From assembly GCA_018417955.1 (NCBI GenBank), contig JACTVC010000001.1, positions 186,001 to 250,000 of the forward strand: a DNA stretch of 64,000 nucleotides, read 5' to 3'. A program made the translations under genes and the position numbers. The notes under the pieces are model-generated. The model had not been told where the DNA came from. It worked only from the letters and a program-made list of their open reading frames with translations, and made no database searches. Below are positions 58,641 to 64,000 of this stretch, one piece after another; position 1 is the stretch's first letter; each line of letters opens with the position of its first letter. The DNA comes from Laccaria trichodermophora (taxonomy: Eukaryota; Basidiomycota; Agaricomycetes; Agaricales; Hydnangiaceae).

Positions 58641-59487
58641 TGCCTGCTCATCTCAACTTGACTTTTTTTCACAAGTGCTACTCTACTCGAGTAAATGGCA
58701 GTACGATATGTATGTATTCCTTATGTATGAGAAAAACATTTATATGGGAAGGTATACCTAAGTACTATGTAGAAGTTGGAAAGAAGGTAAGGACACCACC
58801 TCTTCCCTTCAATAACCCCTTGCAAATGTAAAGTTGGCGGTCTCCGCACTACCCTATCAAAGCTGCATGCCCTCTCCCCGATACTAAGTCCTCGATGCCC
58901 GCACTGAAAGCAAACGTTGTCGGTGGATCTAGTTGTTGGCAGGCATTTCTGGTCACTTCATGGATGTGGGGCTACTCGCGTTCAGGCTGGTGTTCGTGTT
59001 TGTTCATAGTCGCATTTGGGCTCGCGTCCACGCTTGGATGGGGATTTCAGGGACTGCAGGAAAGAGAGCGGGGGTGGGCAGGCTGGGGAATCGTTGCTGG
59101 TGCTATTGGCCGTTCGTTGATCGTCGTGGGCGCCTGTGGCCGTTTGTCGAAGGTGGTGATGGGCCCGTGGCCGTTCGTCGTGGTCCACCGTTCGTCAATC
59201 CTGGTGGTGGGCCCCGTGGAAATTAGAGGGGCCTCGCCGTCGTCCGTCGATCCTGGTGGTGGGTCCCCATGGCCAATCGTCGATGGTCGTGGTACGTGCT
59301 CGTCGCGTTTCGTGATGGTGGTGAGAGAAGAGAGGATAGTGACGTGTGACATCGCGTTTGTCACCTCACCCACTGTGTCGAAGATAAGCCTTATCCCCTT
59401 TCGGGGAGTGTGCTGCTGTACGTCTTATATCCTCCACAATGGCTCGCCGTCAACGTCTCCATTCAACGAGCATTTGCATGAGTCGAC

Positions 59488-59615
59488 GATACATTGGGCA
59501 AGGGTGCGGTACATTGGGTCAAACTACGACACATTCATGTGTTCCGTTCCCCCCCTTCAGAGTGTCGACGAATACAACGAGTGTGTCGCACAGTGCGGCC
59601 GCCGCTTTGTTTGCC
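59488..59615 (+). repeat. Degenerate repeat copy 2 (GACACAT/TGTGTCG blocks)
   Basis: It contains CGATACATTGGG, CGGTACATTGGG, CGACACATTCATGTGTTCC and GTGTGTCGCAC, in the same order as copy 1 about 975 bp upstream. Confidence 0.5.
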
Positions 59616-59879
59616 CAACGTCAAGAGCAGTGGATACAGGGTTACCGTGACTCATATATCATATTCCTTACGTTGGCGAGTAAGGTCGTGATCAACTTAT
59701 CCCTTCTCTCATGCCTTTGACCAGAGTCTACTTGCAATATGGGTGGGATGGCTTTTACCACTGAAATCCATGCAGACGAAGCCAATACCACGTCAACGTC
59801 AACGGAAAACACCTCACTTATTAGCCGCCTCTTCGTAACTCACCTGCAATGAAACCAATCAGATTTCGGACTCACAAAC

Positions 59880-61860
59880 CACACGAGTCCAAGCATGGGA
59901 TTTTTTCCCCCATATGCGCTATGTTGCACATCCTAACCCAGACGTCCTCTGATACACGGTGCCTGTGCCTCCCCAATAGCATCCAACCACCTCCGCCAAC
60001 ACCACCAATCCCTTTGCGAACCCACGTCCAAGCTTCCCACTCCCGTCCGCCTCCTCGCGCTCAACTGGTCCCTTGATAAACCCCCCGCCACAACCCACCA
60101 CATCTGCGCAGACCGCATCCCATCCCACGGGGCGAACCACCAAACCCTCCGCCCAGACCTTTCCACCTATAAAGCGCCCGAAGAGGTTGTGTGGATGTTC
60201 ATCAACACTGAAGAACTCGCTCCGACGGACGAGTGCACCGAGATGGAGCGGGAGGGTTCGCTTGAAGAGGCGGTGGGGAGGGCTGTAGATGGGGTGGCGA
60301 GGATCTTGGGGATCCCTCATTGAGGAAAAGGTGAGGGAGGGGATTGATGGTGGTGAAAAGGTACGAGCCTTCGTCCAAGACTCCAAGAACCCCGACGAAC
60401 CCGCGTGCGATTTCGGAGGTACACGTGCATCCACGTCAATGACGCTCCCTTTGGACGCCCCGCCCATCTTGGACCGCGTGGCTTCCCTCACTCTCGCTTC
60501 CCCTTCCCCTTCAGTGTATTCCTTTCCCCTCGACTCCAATCCCCAATTTCGTCCTACCCCGCTCCAGAAATACATCCCAAATAACGGCAACCCCCTGACA
60601 AACCCCAATGCGAACCATCTCGCAAACGCAAACGCAAACACAACTGCAAACCCCAATGCAAATATGCCAATAAAATGGGGCACGTTTGTGCTTGAATTTC
60701 AGAGTTCGCGAAGGCCGGGTTCAGATTTGGAGCAGAGTGGGTCTGTGTGGCACTTGTATGATTTGCGTCGTGGCAGGACGTCGGCGGTGGTTGAGGGTGT
60801 GGATTGGGCTCAGGATGGGGGGTGGTTCAAGACGGAAGTAACCCCCTGCGTGGTGTCAGGTCCCAGCAGCTATCACCTTCGTCACATTTGGAGTACCATT
60901 CGTCATCAATTGCCCCTCTTGCCTTTATTTTCCTCAGCCCTTCCGACGTCACCATTCCTCCAAGTCTACTCCCCTTGTTGCCCACATTTGTTGACCCTAC
61001 ATCATCTCTTCCCCTTTCGCCTCGTCGCGGCGAAGATCGCTCACGAAACTACCAAAATGTTCTCCTGTTCGATTCTGCCGATGGTATGCTCCCTTAGGAG
61101 ATTCACGGTCGAACAACATCCAAAGGAACCAAGTTTACTTTCTACCGTTGTCCAAGCGTCCGTTTCCGCCGCCACGAGCATTTCGTTCACTAGGATGGAT
61201 GGTGCGGGGAGATTGAGTACATCGCCTTCGAGCGCAGGCGCTTCTGCTTCGACTAGGCCTTCTGCGTTGACGAAGATGGTTGATACGCCTGAGCTGGAGC
61301 TGTCTGCCAAGGAAAGGGTCGTGGCTACGTGGAACTTGCAACGTCGTCGACTCGTAGGGATTGAGGCAAGTTGGTCCTGAGTTGGTCCAACGTGCAGCTG
61401 GCTATCTCAGGCTGAGATAACGACCTTTTCAAAGTCCCAGCGCGTTCTCCCGCGGTCCCTTTACCTCTGCCACCAATTTTCCTTCCATACCTTGGGAGGA
61501 GACTGGCATGCCCTCATTCGATGATACCAGTTTGGCATCAGTGGTCACAAGATTGGGGTCCGCAAGGAAGTTGAAGTTTATGCTTTCTCACGCAAGGCGG
61601 AGGGAGGTACAGCATCAAGTCAGATCTCCGTTGCTGGCGTCTAGAAGCGATAGCAGCGTATCGGGCAGCGTTCCTTTGGAGTTTGACAAAGAGGATGAGG
61701 ATTTTTTGGGAGGTGGAGTCTGCGAGGCTTTGTTGGATGCGCCAGTACCAGTTCCAAAGCAACGTGACGGTGTAAGTGTATGGCAGGGGACGTCCAGAGA
61801 CGATGCAATGAGCGTAGACTCGTCGCTCTCTGCTTCTAGTGCAAGTGTCAATATCGACGA
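59880..61860 (+). pseudogene. BCAS3/Atg18-like WD40 protein pseudogene
   Basis: Fragments of one protein appear in all three forward frames. In order: WGTFVLEFQSSRRPG, VWHLYDLRRGRTSAVVEG and VDWAQDG, then after a shift VRSQQLSPSSHLEYH and YQNVLLFDSADGML, then after another SLRRFTVEQHP and KERVVATWNLQRRR, then QRVLPRSLYLCHQFSFHTLG followed by HALIR and an in-frame TGA where a second Arg would be expected. BCAS3-type proteins are WD40 scaffolds in autophagy and cytoskeletal control. Several frameshifts and stops show decay. An intact parental gene should exist elsewhere in the genome. Confidence 0.7.
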
Positions 61861-61921
61861 TGGACTCTGTCATTTAGTTAAAATATATTTGAACGAGTGT
61901 AAATTGAACATGATTTCATGA

Positions 61922-63189
61922 TTTCTAGAGCGACTGCTGAGGTCACGGCGAGGAGTAGAGTAGATGAGTAGATGTATTCCGGAGCGGTCCCCTAAATACA
62001 ATTGTGCTACAGAGTATACCACACCGTCACTGTTGCGATCAGCCGACTGACCAGTACTAACACCACCCCCGACCAGATTGGCAGGGCTCACGGCTAAAAC
62101 CTACTTCGAGGGGTCACCGGCAGGCCCCCCCACCGACAACCAAAACTCACCGCAACCCAGGACGAGCGCGACTGACCTCGACCGTCTCATCTGCAACAGA
62201 AATGGTACACTACAGACACAGGACGAAAAGCAAACACATGCAGCACAACACGAAAGCCCTACAGAGAGAGGCCACTGGGATGCCTTGACCTCAGCTATAA
62301 GACCCGGAATTGAATCAGGGTGGGCGAGGTTTACAGGGACTTCCAGCTGAAGGTGGGAGAGGAGTCCAAAGACAATGTCCCCAAGAAGGCCTTTTCTCTG
62401 TATGCAGGAGGCAAGCGCCGGTCAAGAGGGGCGCGGGCATAGTGATGTGCAGGTAGTAGTTTGAGCAATTATCGTAGATACCGCGAGGATGGTGTGATCA
62501 CTGCTGAGTCTGTGAAGAGGAGAGCACACACAGAGGTTTTGTGGAGTCCAAAAGAAAGAACTACTATCACAAAAACTACAAAGACCAATATGAGCTCAGT
62601 TTGACGCTTTGTTGATGCAATGACATGCAAAAGAGAAACCGGTGGGTTGACTTGAACGTCACCCCAACCGGTTTGAAGTTTGAACTCGTCGACAAAGTTA
62701 GTGTTTGTCTGCAATGACCAATATGGGCAACACACTCGGGATGGGACGAAACAGAATACCCTTGCTCGAGGGAGACCCATCACGAGAAACGTCGCTGAAG
62801 ACGAGGACAAGGGTGCGCCTGACTTGCAGAGCGTCTTATGATGCACCTGACTTGCAGAGCATCTTAGAGGTGCACTCATGAAAGGCAAGCGCAGAAAACA
62901 GAGGCGATGGCAAAAGGATGTGTGCCACCTCACTGTGAATGCGCTCGACGTGCAAAGCGTCTTGAAAAGGTGTGGCGATTGTGGCTCAGAGCAGATATGC
63001 TCTTCATGCCAGCCACGCCCACGCGGGCACCATATTTTTGCGCTCGACCTGCAGAGCGTCTGAGACCCACATCTTGTGTGGACGAGGGCAAGGCTTCGTG
63101 CAAGCTTCGTGACCCGAAATCATGAGAGTCCCCAACGCTTTGCAGGGTAACCGGTAACCCTTCACATAATGTAGTTCGTTGGTGGACAT
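61922..63189. other. Gene-poor stretch with scattered short repeats
   Basis: No gene is supported; open frames are short and without motifs. An imperfect inverted repeat with AAACCGGT ends lies at about 62636-62677. Four copies of a 16-17-nt motif (GACnTGCAGAGCGTCT-like) lie at 62821-63061. Confidence 0.5.
62821..63061 (+). repeat. Four interspersed copies of a 17-nt motif
   Basis: GACTTGCAGAGCGTCTT at 62821, GACTTGCAGAGCATCTT at 62849, GACGTGCAAAGCGTCTT at 62947 and GACCTGCAGAGCGTCT at 63046. The last three are spaced 98 and 99 bp, which hints at an eroded tandem array of roughly 98-bp units. Confidence 0.65.
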
Positions 63190-63960
63190 GCATGGAGCTA
63201 GGGCCGTATCCTGCGTTGACGCCATCCCCGGGATAGCCAGCATAGGACGAAGAGTCAAGTTGACGTTAGGAAATGGGGGTGAAGGTTGGCGCGGTTGGGC
63301 TGGGAGACACATGTCTCAGAACCCCTTGTCAACGCTACGAACGCCACCTCTGGTGAGGGGCCGTTGCGCACTGATGTCGTCCCCGAGACAGTCAGGAATG
63401 GGTGGAGGTCGAATGGTTGGGCCGATGCAGCCAAATGAACTTGGTATCGGCTTAACGCTATGAACAACCTCTGGCTAGGGATGGCTGCCCGCGCTGATGT
63501 CATCCCCGAGACACAGTCAAGTTCGCCTTGGGAAATGGGGGTGGAGGTCGAGCGGTTGGGCTGGGAGCGGCATGTCTCAAAACCCTGGGTCAACGCCATG
63601 AACGCCTCGTTTGGCTAGGGGTTGTTGCCTGCGCTGATGTCTTCTCTGAGATAGCCGGCGCAGCAGTAGTCAAGTTCGCGTTGAGGAATGGGGGGTGGAG
63701 GCCGAACGACTGGGCTGGGAGCGGTATGTCTCAGAACCCTGGGTCAACGCCATGAACGTCTCCTTTGGCTGGGGGCCGTTGCCTGCGTTGATGTGTTCCC
63801 CGAAATAGTCAGCGCAGCAGTAGTCAAGTTCTCTTTGGGGAATGGGGGGTGGAGGTCGAGCAATTGGGCTGGGAGCGACATGTCTCAGAACTGGCTCAAC
63901 GCCAAGAACGCTAGGCCGTTGCCTGCGTTGATCTCGTAGCAGGGATAGGCAAGTTCGCGG
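63190..63960 (+). repeat. Tandem repeat array, units of about 125-155 bp
   Basis: Unit starts (AATGGGGGTGGAGGTCGA-like) fall at about 63271, 63396, 63533, 63686 and 63841, with a partial unit upstream from 63190. Each unit repeats GGTTGGGCTGGGAG, CATGTCTCAGAACCC, TCAACGC and GTTGCCTGCGTTGATGT. Units are diverged and the last is shortened. Apparent open frames here are by-products of the repeat. It may continue past the right edge. Confidence 0.85.
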
Positions 63961-64000
63961 CATCGTGTCGTGGTAGAAGGCCGTAAAATGATGCAGAGAG

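Larger units (their letters stand above)
58089..59879. other. Gene-poor 1.8 kb with degenerate repeats
   Basis: No gene is supported. A GC-rich open frame (58895-59650) has no family motif and codes Trp/Gly-rich low-complexity sequence. Two stretches (about 58512-58640 and 59488-59615) share repeated gacaca/tgtgtcg blocks in the same order, likely old copies of one repeat. Confidence 0.5.

Noticed and set aside
58895..59650. 251-codon open frame on the plus strand
   Set aside because: It encodes Trp/Gly/Val low-complexity sequence from a GC-rich repeat-like region, with no motif, splice logic or family resemblance.
59919..60683. 254-codon minus-strand open frame
   Set aside because: It is antisense to the WD40 pseudogene; the plus strand carries recognisable protein fragments.
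63004..63963. Several overlapping open frames on both strands
   Set aside because: They are copies of the same peptide created by the tandem repeat.

Overview
The window is nuclear DNA of a filamentous basidiomycete, most likely an Agaricomycete. Evidence: dense genes on both strands, nearly all cut by introns of about 45-65 nt; start codons sometimes isolated on their own tiny exon; fungal-specific families (DASH/Spc34-like, Psr-type phosphatases, betaine-lipid synthase, Yap-type bZIP, lineage-specific small membrane proteins); and an ODC antizyme with a +1 frameshift site. There is no prokaryotic, viral or CRISPR signal. Gene models were built by hand: canonical splice borders were joined so that reading frames and family motifs continue, and exon sums were checked for divisibility by three.

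Layout. 1-10.7 kb: the 5' end of a DOCK-type GEF, a DASH Spc34-like gene, the Dbf4 subunit of DDK, the elongase-cycle dehydratase PHS1, a NIF/Psr phosphatase, a poly-Q bZIP and a TPP1/Tpz1-like telomere protein. 11-20.4 kb: a membrane-anchored coiled-coil protein, a second Psr phosphatase with the same intron layout as the first, an HMMR-like coiled-coil protein, RAD23 and an LRR protein. 20.6-35.7 kb: ARF6, cysteine synthase, TIM16/PAM16, RPA43, a FAM210/DUF1279 protein, S-adenosylmethionine decarboxylase, a BTB protein, a LIM-C1-RhoGAP and KTI12. 35.7-49.6 kb: betaine lipid synthase, ELL, a TM protein, a P450, a 77-residue membrane protein, a PPR protein and cohesin RAD21. 49.8-58.1 kb: a Ser/Pro-rich protein, ribosomal uS5, ODC antizyme, a DUF1771-SMR protein and two lineage-specific proteins (one Cys-rich and membrane-bound). 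58.1-64 kb: gene-poor, with degenerate repeats, a frameshifted BCAS3-like WD40 pseudogene and a tandem repeat that reaches the right edge.

Themes. Cell-cycle and chromosome genes are frequent (Dbf4, Spc34-like, TPP1-like, RAD21, RAD23), but this looks like ordinary gene order rather than a cluster. Polyamine control appears twice: SAM decarboxylase with a 15-bp inverted repeat and upstream ORFs in its leader, and ODC antizyme with a recoding site (TGG TGC TTT TGA C). Small GTPase signalling is represented by DOCK, ARF6 and RhoGAP. The best candidates for something new are the antizyme recoding site, the leader of SAM decarboxylase, an 18-bp perfect palindrome with a CRE core in front of the tiny membrane protein, and the paired lineage-specific genes at 55.6-58.1 kb.
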